Shown here piece by piece: positions 1 through 8,002 of a DNA stretch of 64,000 nucleotides. Every line of letters starts with the position of its first letter. Within the stretch, counting starts at the first letter, position 1. The notes under the pieces were generated by a model. It was not told the origin of the DNA. It saw nothing but the letters and a program-made list of their open reading frames with translations, and did not search any database. This stretch comes from an uncultured Methylococcaceae bacterium (lineage in GTDB: Bacteria; Pseudomonadota; Gammaproteobacteria; Methylococcales; Methylomonadaceae), in the NCBI GenBank assembly GCA_903928685.1, contig CAIYRS010000105.1, positions 19,819 to 83,818 of the forward strand, in the 5' to 3' direction. Made by a program: the position numbers and the translations under genes.

Positions 1-84
1 TTCCGGCTCGCGTTGCGCCAGATTGCCTTTCATCGGGAATCCGGTATTAGGGAGGTTGAGGGTTTTTTTGTAATCCATGGTCAT
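1..84 (-). CDS. ileS: Isoleucyl-tRNA synthetase, N-terminal fragment cut by the window edge
   Basis: Too short for the ORF track. The reverse complement of bases 84 to 1 reads [20 protein letters not shown] and continues NLAQREPE to the edge. This matches the conserved start of bacterial IleS (DYKxTLNLPxTGFPMRGxLAxREP), the enzyme that charges tRNA-Ile. Translation may begin at the ATG ending at base 84 or at the second ATG six bases on; no strong Shine-Dalgarno is visible. ileS normally follows ribF directly in gammaproteobacteria; here 1.2 kb carrying two toxin-antitoxin pairs separates them. Identity rests on 28 residues but the match is distinctive. Confidence 0.88.
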   Translation of the reverse strand, partial: MTMDYKKTLNLPNTGFPMKGNLAQREPE

Positions 85-104
85 TTTATTGTTCTTTTTA
101 AAAT

Positions 105-374
105 TTAATAAACGTCATCGTGTGTGCCGATAGCAATTAGCAATACCTTGTTTTCAGAAATAAATTTAAAAATCAGGCGGTATTGGTAGTTGATACTAAA
201 AGCAGAATAGTCTTGGAGCTTGCCACTTAAGCTATGGGTTTTTAAGGACGGATGAAAAGGATGCTCTGAAAATAACAGTAAACGCTCTTTAAACCGTCCG
301 TCCAATTCGGGATGTTTTTTCTGCCATTTTTTTACGGCGCGGATAAAGCCTTCATCCCAAATTAATTCAATCAT
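105..374 (-). CDS. RelE/YafQ-type mRNA interferase toxin
   Basis: An 89-residue protein of the RelE/ParE fold. Visible family features are the N-terminal helix pair ([21 protein letters not shown]), the segment [20 protein letters not shown] and a C-terminal beta strand ending in IGTHDDVY, which resembles the GTHDEVY ending of many RelE/YafQ-type toxins. Such toxins cleave mRNA at the ribosome when the antitoxin is degraded. The gene overlaps the upstream antitoxin gene by 8 bases, the usual antitoxin-first order with translational coupling. It sits between ribF and ileS. The exact subfamily is uncertain. Confidence 0.82.
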   Translation of the reverse strand: MIELIWDEGFIRAVKKWQKKHPELDGRFKERLLLFSEHPFHPSLKTHSLSGKLQDYSAFSINYQYRLIFKFISENKVLLIAIGTHDDVY

Positions 375-585
375 CGCTTAAGGCAGCAAATAAATCATTG
401 GCGTTACCTGTCGCCACCAGCCCTGATTGGTAATTTAATTCGGCTTCCTTAACTCTTGCAACCAGTTGGTCGCGTTGCAGTTCATGCACACGGTGGCTGA
501 CAATGTCGGCAATATAGCCTTGTTCATCCAAAGGCAAATTGGCGATAGTGTTTAGTATGTCGTTAATTTGTCCAGAGTGATTCAT
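367..585 (-). CDS. Antitoxin of the RelE-type module
   Basis: A 72-residue acidic protein immediately upstream of, and overlapping, the RelE-like toxin gene. Its first third (ILNTIANLPLDEQGYIADIV) is helical, with an LP-L-EQ turn reminiscent of the DUF2281-type antitoxins further along the window. The C-terminal half ([20 protein letters not shown]) would be the flexible toxin-wrapping tail. No ribbon-helix-helix or Phd fold is obvious. The antitoxin call rests on size, order and overlap rather than on a recognised domain. Confidence 0.72.
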   Translation of the reverse strand: MNHSGQINDILNTIANLPLDEQGYIADIVSHRVHELQRDQLVARVKEAELNYQSGLVATGNANDLFAALSDD

Positions 586-612
586 AAAAGCACCTTAAAA
601 ATTGGCTACTTG

Positions 613-1020
613 CTAATGGGCGAGCGAAAGCTTTAAAGCAGGGATAATTTTGGCAATGTGTTTAAAATCCATATCGTTGTGCAATAAGATTAACTGGTGC
701 TCGATAGCGGTTTGGGCAATTAAACAATCAATTGTGCTGCGTATAGTTAAGCCGTTGCGGCGGCACATAAAATAAATATGCGCGGCATCGGCATAACTGG
801 CAGCTGCATTTTTAGGGTAGTAAAAAGGCAAGCCCATGAAATAGTCTTTAAATTGATTGAAGCGTTGTTCTGATTCGGCGCCTTGCAACACTTCCTGAAA
901 GATAACAGGGCTAATACCTACTGTTTGCCCGGCATTAAAAATATCCAGCAATTGCTTGGTGGCAGCCGTTGGTTTGCCGCGAATAAAATCAATCCAGACA
1001 GAGGTATCAACCAAATACAT
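613..1020 (-). CDS. vapC: PIN-domain ribonuclease toxin (VapC family)
   Basis: PIN-domain toxin of about 135 residues from the ATG at 1020, giving MYLVDTSVWIDFIRG; the longer ORF start would overlap the antitoxin. Acidic residues expected to hold Mg2+ are visible: the first Asp in LVDTSVW, Glu in VIFQEVLQG, Asp in STIDCLIAQTA and Asp in LHNDMDF. VapC proteins cut tRNA or rRNA and are held inactive by VapB. The antitoxin gene lies directly upstream with its stop two bases before this start. It is the second toxin-antitoxin pair wedged between ribF and ileS. Confidence 0.9.
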   Translation of the reverse strand: MYLVDTSVWIDFIRGKPTAATKQLLDIFNAGQTVGISPVIFQEVLQGAESEQRFNQFKDYFMGLPFYYPKNAAASYADAAHIYFMCRRNGLTIRSTIDCLIAQTAIEHQLILLHNDMDFKHIAKIIPALKLSLAH

Positions 1021-1022
1021 GG

Positions 1023-1235
1023 CTAATTTTGGTCGCAACGCAGTTGTTTATAATCGTAATCGGCAAGAATACCGCCTGCACCAAACAAATCCAGCATATT
1101 GGCTGAGCATGGCGACGCGTGGTTGGCAATAAACTCACGCAGTGCTAGGTCAACAATTTTTTCACTGTCATCCGTTGCTGTAATTTTAACGGCTTGGGCA
1201 AATAATTGGTTGTCTATATTAATTGTTGTTTGCAT
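1023..1235 (-). CDS. vapB: VapB-type antitoxin
   Basis: A 70-residue protein starting MQTTINIDNQLFAQAVKITA, typical of the VapB/DUF2191 antitoxins: an N-terminal DNA-binding strand-helix segment, DSEKIVDLALREFI in the middle, and a C-terminal tail (LDLFGAGGILADYDYKQLR) of the type that inserts into VapC. It probably represses its own promoter in the short gap behind ribF. It overlaps nothing; vapC follows two bases after its stop. Confidence 0.87.
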   Translation of the reverse strand: MQTTINIDNQLFAQAVKITATDDSEKIVDLALREFIANHASPCSANMLDLFGAGGILADYDYKQLRCDQN

Positions 1236-1256
1236 GGGCTTATTCCCCGAATAAAT

Positions 1257-2192
1257 TTAAAGGCTTGCAGAAAAAACCGCCTTAGCGGCAATTATATCTT
1301 TTTCTATCTGTGCCTTAAGTTGTTCCAGTGAGGCAAAGCGGTGTTCCTCGCGGATTTTTTGTTTGAAATGCACTTCTACATAGCGTCCGTAGATTTCCTT
1401 GTTGAAATTAAACAAGTGCGTTTCTAGCAATACTTTGGTGCCGCCATCAACGGTTGGGCGGTTGCCGACGTTGGCAATGCCTTGGATTTCTACGCCGTCA
1501 ATGCCCGTCATGGTGACGGCAAACACGCCGTTGATGGGCGCGGTTTTGCGGAACATGCGGATATTGGCGGTGGGAAAGCCGATGGTGCGTCCGCGTTTGT
1601 CGCCGTGCGCCACCCGTCCGCAAATGGAATAACCATGCCCCAATAATTTTTCCGCTTGTGCCAAATCACCAGCACCCAAGGCATCACGGATTAAGGTGCT
1701 GCTGACCCGCAAGCCATCGGAATGGTGCGAGCCAGTATCTTCAACACTAAAGCCGTAAGCTTGGCCTTGTTCTTTTAATAAGGCGAAATTACCGCGCCGG
1801 GCTTTACCAAAATGGAAATCATCGCCAATAACCAAGTGTTTGACGTTCAGCTTGTCGATTAAGATGTCTTTGACGAACTGCTCGGCATCATAATTGGCAA
1901 AATGCCGATTAAACCGGACAATCAGCAAGTTATCAACTGGTAATTTAGTAAACTCTATGACTTTTTCGCGCAAACGCATTAAGCGCGGCGGCTCATTGTC
2001 TTTGAGGAAATACTCTAGCGGTTGCGGTTCAAAAATCATCACTACCACTGGCAAGCCCAAGGATTCACCGCGTGCCGCCAGTTTTTTGATGACGGCACGA
2101 TGCCCCAAGTGCAGGCCATCAAAATTGCCGATAGTCAGTACGCAGCCGTTGGCGAACGGTGCTAAATGCGCTAAGCCGCGAATCAGGCGCAT
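1257..2192 (-). CDS. ribF: Bifunctional riboflavin kinase / FAD synthetase
   Basis: A 311-residue protein, the normal RibF length. The N-terminal FMN adenylyltransferase domain shows TIGNFDGLHLGHRAVI (nucleotide-binding HxGH-like motif), FEPQP and IGDDFHFGKARRG. The C-terminal flavokinase domain shows GRVAHGDKRGRTIGFPTANI, followed by NVGNRPTVDGG and ETHLFNFNKEIYG. It converts riboflavin to FMN and FMN to FAD in the cytosol. It overlaps the upstream oxidase gene by 10 bases, suggesting co-transcription. Its usual downstream partner ileS is present but displaced by two toxin-antitoxin modules. Confidence 0.96.
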   Translation of the reverse strand: MRLIRGLAHLAPFANGCVLTIGNFDGLHLGHRAVIKKLAARGESLGLPVVVMIFEPQPLEYFLKDNEPPRLMRLREKVIEFTKLPVDNLLIVRFNRHFANYDAEQFVKDILIDKLNVKHLVIGDDFHFGKARRGNFALLKEQGQAYGFSVEDTGSHHSDGLRVSSTLIRDALGAGDLAQAEKLLGHGYSICGRVAHGDKRGRTIGFPTANIRMFRKTAPINGVFAVTMTGIDGVEIQGIANVGNRPTVDGGTKVLLETHLFNFNKEIYGRYVEVHFKQKIREEHRFASLEQLKAQIEKDIIAAKAVFSASL

Positions 2193-3664
2193 GGTATTGG
2201 CAATTCCAGCGGTAAGGTTTTATCGGTATTTAGGATGCCGTTAGGATCGAACTGGCGTTTGATGGCGTGCATCAATTCAACGGCGTTGGCATCGAGTTCG
2301 CGGTCGACAAAATCGCGCTTTTCCAAACCCACGCCGTGTTCGCCGGAAAGCGAGCCGTTAAGGTTTAGCACCAAGGCAAAAATTTCATCCAAGCAGTCAT
2401 GGGCTTTTTTGCCTTGTTCCGGCACGTCCGGGTCTAGCAGCAAATTCACATGGATGTTGCCGTTGCCTGCATGGCCAAAATTAATGATGGGCAATTGGTA
2501 TTTTTTCGAGAGCTGATCCAATCCGGCAATCAGGGCAGGGATTTCAGTAATCGGCACCACCACATCTTCGTTGATTTTCTTGGGTGCGACTTTCCGCAAG
2601 GCGGGCGATAAGGCTTTGCGGGTTTGCCATAAGGCCGCCACTTCGGCAGCATCGGCAGCTAAGCGAATATCCAGCAAGCCGTCGTTTTTGGCGCTTTCCG
2701 CTAGTTTTGCCGCCGCCTCATCCAAGCCTGCCAATGCGCCATCCACTTCTATCATTAATATAGCGCCTGCTTGTTCGGGCAAATCACAGCTGGAATATTG
2801 GCGGATCATGTTGATGGCATTGCCGTCGATAAACTCTAAGGCGCAGGGGATAATCGGTTGCGACATGATTGCCGATACCGCTTGCGCTGCTGCCATGACC
2901 GATTGGTAAACCGCGCGTAGGGTTTTCACGCCTTCTGGTAAGGGCGTTAACCGCAAGGTGGCTTCGGTGATGATTGCCAACGTGCCTTCTGAGCCAATCA
3001 ACAAGCGCGTTAAGTCATAGCCGACCACGCCTTTGCTGGTATGCACGCCAACCCGCAGTTCTTTGCCTGCGCCTGTTACTGCGCGTAAGGCCAAGGTGTT
3101 TTCACGCGGTGTGCCGTATTTGACGGCTTTCGGGCCAGCGGAGTTGTAAGCCAGATTGCCGCCGATGCTGCAAAACGCGGCGCTGGTTGGGTCGGGGGGC
3201 CAGAAGAAGCCACGGGTTTTGGCGATGTCTTGTACTTGCTGGTTGGTCATGCCCGGCTCAACCGTGATGTAGCGGTTATCAGGCGAGAATTCCACCAGCT
3301 TGTTCATGCGTTCCAGCGACACCACCACGCCGCCATGCAAAGGCACGGTCGCCCCGGTTGTGCCTGTGCCGCGTCCACGCGCGGTCAGCGGGATGCGGAA
3401 TTGGTTGCAGGCTTGCACCACAGCCAGCACTTGCTCGTGGCTGTCGGCAAACACCACCGCCTGCGGCAAAACATGGCGGCGGCTGTTGTCGTAACCGTAT
3501 ACCCAGCAATCTTCGGGCGCGGTTAGCAGTGCGGTTTTGGCAAAGGATTTTTCCAGTAACGCCAAAAAATCCGCAGATAATGGCGCTATAGGGGCGCTGG
3601 CGTTAATCAAGGTATTCAAAAATGGTGATGATTTGTTTGACGTCCGGTTGCAACCTGACCACAT
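2183..3664 (-). CDS. FAD-linked oxidase, GlcD/D-lactate dehydrogenase type
   Basis: A 493-residue enzyme of the vanillyl-alcohol-oxidase fold. The FAD-binding domain contains VVFADSHEQVLAVVQ, TARGRGTGTTGATVPLHGGVV and VEPGMTNQQVQ. The C-terminal FAD-linked oxidase domain contains INFGHAGNGNIHVNLL and GSLSGEHGVGLEKRDF. Likely substrates are D-2-hydroxyacids (glycolate, D-lactate). The ATG at 3664 has AAGG ten bases upstream but lies inside dolP; TTG codons at 3619 and 3610, near the dolP stop, are alternatives and would remove an N-terminus that looks unlike the family. Tight spacing to dolP and ribF suggests one transcript. Confidence 0.9.
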   Translation of the reverse strand: MWSGCNRTSNKSSPFLNTLINASAPIAPLSADFLALLEKSFAKTALLTAPEDCWVYGYDNSRRHVLPQAVVFADSHEQVLAVVQACNQFRIPLTARGRGTGTTGATVPLHGGVVVSLERMNKLVEFSPDNRYITVEPGMTNQQVQDIAKTRGFFWPPDPTSAAFCSIGGNLAYNSAGPKAVKYGTPRENTLALRAVTGAGKELRVGVHTSKGVVGYDLTRLLIGSEGTLAIITEATLRLTPLPEGVKTLRAVYQSVMAAAQAVSAIMSQPIIPCALEFIDGNAINMIRQYSSCDLPEQAGAILMIEVDGALAGLDEAAAKLAESAKNDGLLDIRLAADAAEVAALWQTRKALSPALRKVAPKKINEDVVVPITEIPALIAGLDQLSKKYQLPIINFGHAGNGNIHVNLLLDPDVPEQGKKAHDCLDEIFALVLNLNGSLSGEHGVGLEKRDFVDRELDANAVELMHAIKRQFDPNGILNTDKTLPLELPIPCA

Positions 3665-4172
3665 TGATAACGACCTTGCCTTCGGAACGGTGCACGATGC
3701 CCATCAGATAAACACTGGCATTGGCGACCACGACTTTCACTTGGGAGGAATCAAAATTGGGCAGTGTACGGATTTGTTTGAGGGCAGTGGCAATATTAGC
3801 GACCATTTTTTGGTCTTTGGCTTGGCTGTCCAAATCGCCAGGATAGGCAATGGCGATGTTGTTATGCACGCGTTTAACGTTATCGGCAACTTGGGCAATG
3901 CCGATAATTTTAGTCCGCAGTTCTTCAGTCAAGGCTTCGCCCGCCAACAATACCGCGCCGTTGTAGGCAGCAACCGAAATGTGGGTTTGCCCTTGCAAAT
4001 CGCGGTTGCTGTTTAATTCTTCAATGATGTCATTTTCAATATCGCGGTCATTTGCGACTGCTGCGCTGGTGCGGCGTTCGTAAGGCGATAACGGTGTCGC
4101 CGGGTCATTACTGCCGACCATCGCACAGGCGGTAAGCGCTGACAGGCATAATACAAGCAAAAGTCGGTTCAT
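3603..4172 (-). CDS. dolP: BON-domain outer-membrane lipoprotein, DolP (YraP) type
   Basis: A 189-residue lipoprotein. The signal peptide MNRLLLVLCLSALTAC ends in a lipobox (LTAC). Two BON domains follow, the first around residues 45-110 (ENDIIEELNSN, VAAYNGAVLLAGEA) and the second around 125-185 (TALKQIRTLPNFD, SVYLMGIVHRSEG). DolP guards envelope integrity and helps keep the BAM machinery working. The order yraN-diaA-dolP matches E. coli; LpoA, which lies beside them there, is not in this cluster. The start overlaps the diaA stop by 4 bases. Confidence 0.9.
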   Translation of the reverse strand: MNRLLLVLCLSALTACAMVGSNDPATPLSPYERRTSAAVANDRDIENDIIEELNSNRDLQGQTHISVAAYNGAVLLAGEALTEELRTKIIGIAQVADNVKRVHNNIAIAYPGDLDSQAKDQKMVANIATALKQIRTLPNFDSSQVKVVVANASVYLMGIVHRSEGKVVINVVRLQPDVKQIITIFEYLD

Positions 4173-4762
4173 AAATTGCTGCCAAAGAGTTGTTGGTCGA
4201 TTAAATCACACAAGCAATGGGTGATTAACACATGGGTTTCTTGAATGCGGGCGCTGGAAAACGCGGGCACCCGGATTTCAATATCGGTTTCTTTCAACAT
4301 CGGTGCCAACATGCCACCGTGGTTGCCAGTGATGGCAATGACGGAAATGTCTTTATCGTGCGCGGCATTGATGGCTTTGGCGATATTGGCACAATGTTGG
4401 CCATCACTATAAGCCACTAAAATATCGCCGCTTTGCCCTAAAGAACGCAAAGGTTTAGCGAACACTTCATCAAAATGATGGTGGTTGGCAACCGCGCTGA
4501 GGGTGATGGCATCGGCGCCTAGGGCAATCACGGGCAGTGATGGACGGTCACGCTCAAACTGGTCAAGCATCAGGCAGGCCAATAACTGGCTGCTGGTTGC
4601 TGAGCGTCCGTTGCCGCAGCTGAGGATTTTTTTGTCGTTCAATAAACAATTCACCAGTCGTTGGGCGGCGTATTCTATTAACTCGCACAACGCAGCCATC
4701 GAATCTTGCTGGGTTTGGATGTTGTCGGTGAAGTGGTTGATGATGCTGTCTTGTAAACTCAT
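4169..4762 (-). CDS. diaA: SIS-domain protein, DiaA / phosphoheptose isomerase-like
   Basis: A 197-residue single SIS-domain protein. Diagnostic stretches are KKILSCGNGRSATSSQLLAC, DAITLSAVANHHHFDEVFAKPL, GDILVAYSDGQHCANIAKAI and HVLITHCLCDLIDQQLFG. In the same neighbourhood in E. coli DiaA binds DnaA and times replication initiation. GmhA, the LPS heptose isomerase, is a close relative, so sequence alone does not exclude that role. The location between yraN and dolP supports DiaA. It overlaps dolP by 4 bases. Confidence 0.85.
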   Translation of the reverse strand: MSLQDSIINHFTDNIQTQQDSMAALCELIEYAAQRLVNCLLNDKKILSCGNGRSATSSQLLACLMLDQFERDRPSLPVIALGADAITLSAVANHHHFDEVFAKPLRSLGQSGDILVAYSDGQHCANIAKAINAAHDKDISVIAITGNHGGMLAPMLKETDIEIRVPAFSSARIQETHVLITHCLCDLIDQQLFGSNL

Positions 4763-4777
4763 GGGCGGGTGCTGGTG

Positions 4778-5143
4778 TTAAAAAGCATTTTTTATCCAAT
4801 TGATGCTGCCGTCGCCAGATAAGGCCACGACATCAAAGCGTAACGGGCAATCCATTTTTTGTTGCGATAAATAAATCTGGGTCGCGGCTATTATACGCGA
4901 TTGTTTGCTGCTGGTGACGCTCTCGGCGGCGCTGCCATAGCGGTCGCTTTTGCGGTAACGCACTTCGACGATTACCAGCGTTGCGCCGTCTTGCATCAGC
5001 AAATCCAATTCACCTTGCGGACAGCGGAAATTACGCCGAATTAATTTTAAGCCTTTGCGGCTAAGAAATTGTAAAGCGAAGGTTTCGGCGCTTTCGCCTT
5101 GTTGCAGATGCGCGGCTTTGGCTTTTGGGCGGTCAAATAGCAT
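4778..5143 (-). CDS. yraN: YraN family (UPF0102) endonuclease-like protein
   Basis: A 121-residue UPF0102 protein with the restriction-endonuclease-like fold. The core motif is GLKLIRRNFRCPQGELDLLM followed by VIVEVRYRKSDRYGSAAESV, giving the E-D-ExK-like arrangement of putative nuclease residues. The molecular role is still unsettled in the family. It lies first in the leftward yraN-diaA-dolP-oxidase-ribF run and faces rsmI across a 76-base divergent promoter region. Confidence 0.92.
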   Translation of the reverse strand: MLFDRPKAKAAHLQQGESAETFALQFLSRKGLKLIRRNFRCPQGELDLLMQDGATLVIVEVRYRKSDRYGSAAESVTSSKQSRIIAATQIYLSQQKMDCPLRFDVVALSGDGSINWIKNAF

Positions 5144-5174
5144 GGTTTAGGCTTCCAGAGGGCAAGGCTGAAGC

Positions 5175-5183
5175 TGCTATAAT
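5175..5183 (+). promoter_or_regulatory. Extended -10 promoter for rsmI
   Basis: The sequence TGCTATAAT is a perfect extended -10 element (TGnTATAAT), with no good -35 hexamer at the standard distance. It lies 36 bases before the rsmI ATG, in the gap between divergent yraN and rsmI. Confidence 0.6.
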
Positions 5184-5219
5184 CCCCGACTTATCCGCGA
5201 ACAGCAAGGGAACACCAGC

Positions 5220-6083
5220 ATGTCCAAGCAATATGGCAAATTATACGTTGTCGCTACGCCTATCGGTAATCTGGCAGATATGACATTTAGGGCGGTCAGC
5301 ACGCTAAAAGAAGTGGATTTGATTGCCGCCGAAGATACCCGGCATGTGCAAATGCTGCTCCAGCATTATGGCATCAGCAACAAAGTGGTGTCGTTACACC
5401 AGCATAATGAAGACCACGCCTCCCAGCAATTGCTGGAAAAACTGCAAGCCGGGCTATCAATCGCCTTGGTTTCCGACGCAGGCACACCGCTGCTGAGCGA
5501 TCCCGGTATGCCGTTAGTGAAATTGGTTAAGGAATCAGGTTTGGATGTTGTGCCAATTCCTGGCGCGTGTGCCTTGATTACCGCGCTTTCTGCCGCAGGT
5601 TTGCCAGTTACTCAATTCACTTTCGAGGGCTTTGCACCCCGCACGGCTTCAGCGCGGAAGGCGTTTTTCAGCGAACGGCTAGCTTGCACGCATACTTGGG
5701 TGTTTTATGAATCCAGCCACCGCATCTTGGCGTGTTTGCAAGATATGTTGACGGTGTTGCCGGAAGATCGGCGGATTGTTATCGGCAGGGAATTGACCAA
5801 ACTGCACGAAACCATTGTTAACACCACCCTGGCGACAGCCGTGCAGTTAGTGGCGGAAAATGACAATATGCGGAAAGGCGAGTTTGTGGTGATCGTCTCA
5901 GGTGCCGAGCCAGAACCTAAAGATCAGGCTGTGACCGATGAGCAAACGCGGATACTGAAGTTATTGCTGGCGGAATGTCCGTTAAAAACGGCGGTGGCAT
6001 TAGCGGTGAGTATTACGGGGGGGCGTAAAAAAGTGCTGTATCAAGCGGCGTTGGCGATGGCGGAAAACGAAGGTGACGACTAA
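5220..6083 (+). CDS. rsmI: 16S rRNA (cytidine1402-2'-O)-methyltransferase
   Basis: A 287-residue tetrapyrrole-methylase-fold enzyme. It starts YGKLYVVATPIGNLADMT and contains IAAEDTRHVQMLL, SLHQHNEDH, ALVSDAGTPLLSDPGMPLV and FEGFAPR, all family signatures. It 2'-O-methylates C1402 of 16S rRNA using S-adenosylmethionine, near the ribosomal P site. The ATG has AAGGGA ten bases upstream. It stands alone on the plus strand and is probably ended by the hairpin at 6167-6214. Confidence 0.96.
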   Translation: MSKQYGKLYVVATPIGNLADMTFRAVSTLKEVDLIAAEDTRHVQMLLQHYGISNKVVSLHQHNEDHASQQLLEKLQAGLSIALVSDAGTPLLSDPGMPLVKLVKESGLDVVPIPGACALITALSAAGLPVTQFTFEGFAPRTASARKAFFSERLACTHTWVFYESSHRILACLQDMLTVLPEDRRIVIGRELTKLHETIVNTTLATAVQLVAENDNMRKGEFVVIVSGAEPEPKDQAVTDEQTRILKLLLAECPLKTAVALAVSITGGRKKVLYQAALAMAENEGDD

Positions 6084-6166
6084 AAGGTAAATTGCCGGAG
6101 TTTGTTTGAATTATTACCGTTGGCTGTTGGCGGTAACTTTGTGATGGAAATATAGGTTAAGAGGGG

Positions 6167-6214
6167 ACGCCACCGCCGTTTTCTAATATTACAGAATACG
6201 ACGGTGGCGTTTTG
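6167..6214. terminator. Terminator hairpin between convergent rsmI and the phosphoesterase gene
   Basis: ACGCCACCGCCGT and ACGACGGTGGCGT form a 13-bp stem with one wobble around an AT-rich loop; the right arm is followed by TTTT and the left arm, read on the other strand, by a weaker tail. Its place between convergent genes suggests a terminator, probably bidirectional. Confidence 0.7.
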
Positions 6215-6282
6215 GCCGCTATTATGAAAAACTCAACTGCAGCTAACTTCTTCAATCAGCCCTAAGCTGAGAAATAGAAGGC

Positions 6283-7560
6283 TTATTGCAGATTATTGAT
6301 GCGCTCAACTAATGCTGTAGGGCCAAAAGTGTTACTAAAGCCGAAAGTTCCCATACTGACTCTGCCACTGGCGTGAACATTAACAGTTGCCCAGATGTAG
6401 CTGCGGTCATTTGCTGGGTCAACAGTTACATCGGAGCTTTTTGCGTCCCAAGGTGATCCACCTGCGCCAACTAATACTTGGTAAGGCATAGTTGTATAAG
6501 TGCCAGTTGGATCTGGATGTTGGTCAACTTTGGTAATGTGTTCATGACCCGTGAAATAAGTCGCGTTATATTGGGCAATCACTTTCCAAAATTCGTTGCG
6601 GGCGGTTACGTCATTATCCAAGCCGGCAGCAGCAACAGAACCACTTGCTAAGTATTGGTAAGTGAAAGCTGGTTTATGGCCGAATACGAAAAACTTTTTA
6701 GCGCCATTGGTTTTTGCGGTTGCCAAATCATTGGCAAGCCAGCCAGTTGGCGCGTGACCATCAAAGCCTACGGCATCGGTGTTGACGATTGCAAAATGTA
6801 AGCGGCCTGCTGTTGTATTGACATCAAACGAATAACTCAATTTAGACTGATCGGTGCTGATTGCCGCATCGGTAGTGCTTGTAGGTGCAGTACTGCTAGT
6901 CAGGCCAGAGGCATTCAGCGGCAACAAGCCAGTAACTGATTTGAAACGCACATTGGCAGACAAGTCGTCAATTAAGTCACCCATGTTGGCACGCCATGCG
7001 TTTTCGTTTTCGACAGCCGCTTTTTTGCCTGAGGCGCAAGGTACTTGGCTGGCAGCAGGTGCTGTGCTGACGTTAGCAGAATTACATTGGGTTTCGTGGT
7101 TGCCAGGAACAGGCACAATATAAGTGCCAGTTTCAAGGCTGCTTGCAACCATGCCGCGCCAGTAGGCATACTGGGTGTAGAACTTAACCAAGTCAGAGTT
7201 GACTACATCGTTAACAGTGGCTGGTGCAGTTGTTGACCATGAAGGCGGTATTGCCGCTTTGCCATAACCCATAATCATGTCGCCGTTCATGAACAACATG
7301 CTGGAGTGTTGGGTTTTTACAGTACGCAGAATGCGTGACCATGCTTTAGTATTTTGTAACCATTGGGCGTCTTGAGGCAATAATGCACCGTTTATAAGGA
7401 TGGTTGGATCTGCTTTAGCGACGGTTGGGTCAATGCGAGAATCGCCAACAGTAGAAAATCTAAAAACGACAGGATCCGCCGCTAAGGTATTTGCGCTTGC
7501 CAATACGGTTAATACAGCCAGTGTTGCGGTTTTTAAGTTTAGAACGTTTTGTTTTTGCAC
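6283..7560 (-). CDS. Exported calcineurin-like metallophosphoesterase
   Basis: A 425-residue protein with a Sec signal peptide (about residues 1-28, ending NTLAAD). Metal-binding motifs of the calcineurin fold are FSTVGDSRID near the start, FMNGDMIMGYG, VPVPGNHETQC, KFFVFGHKPAF and YFTGHEHITK. It likely hydrolyses phosphate esters in the periplasm or outside the cell; the substrate is unknown. The GTG start at 7560 is chosen because GGAG lies upstream at good spacing. A distantly similar exported phosphoesterase with an extra LamG domain lies at 49.5 kb. Confidence 0.85.
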   Translation of the reverse strand: MQKQNVLNLKTATLAVLTVLASANTLAADPVVFRFSTVGDSRIDPTVAKADPTILINGALLPQDAQWLQNTKAWSRILRTVKTQHSSMLFMNGDMIMGYGKAAIPPSWSTTAPATVNDVVNSDLVKFYTQYAYWRGMVASSLETGTYIVPVPGNHETQCNSANVSTAPAASQVPCASGKKAAVENENAWRANMGDLIDDLSANVRFKSVTGLLPLNASGLTSSTAPTSTTDAAISTDQSKLSYSFDVNTTAGRLHFAIVNTDAVGFDGHAPTGWLANDLATAKTNGAKKFFVFGHKPAFTYQYLASGSVAAAGLDNDVTARNEFWKVIAQYNATYFTGHEHITKVDQHPDPTGTYTTMPYQVLVGAGGSPWDAKSSDVTVDPANDRSYIWATVNVHASGRVSMGTFGFSNTFGPTALVERINNLQ

Positions 7561-7924
7561 TTTATTTCTCCAGTTAATATTAATGATTAAAAAGGGTTTT
7601 TATTTAAATCAGTGTTTTAATTGTTTTAAGCATGGAACATTGTGTTGACCATCCATCGTAATCGATGCGTTTTACAGTTGTATTAAATTCATAGGGTTTT
7701 GCGTATTTGAAAGTTTTTAGATGCCATTCCATAAACTTAAATCGTTAGGTAATAGCTGGCGGTAATCCAACAATTTTTTGCATAAAAACGGTTGGATTAA
7801 GCGAGGAATAAAGCAGACTTTAAATTGGGATGGAAATAGACAAACAATAATTGTCTTGGTCAAGAAGACGTAATATTACGCAATGATAGGTAGTGAGTTG
7901 TAAGCAGGGGAGTTGTCTGGCTAT

Positions 7925-7958
7925 AAAATGGGGAGCATGATTTATATGCCCCCATTTT
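7925..7958 (-). terminator. Terminator hairpin downstream of the permease gene
   Basis: AAAATGGGG and CCCCATTTT pair, extended by further complementary bases toward the loop, just downstream of the leftward permease gene; on the minus strand the stem ends in TTTT. The rest of the 7561-8002 gap is AT-rich with nothing else recognisable. Confidence 0.65.
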
Positions 7959-8002
7959 AATTTAGCGAAGGGATAATCGAGGATATAGGTTTTTTATAAA
8001 AC

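Noticed and set aside
3537-4016. 159-codon ORF antisense to dolP
   Set aside because: It covers dolP and the oxidase start, both well supported; no domain.
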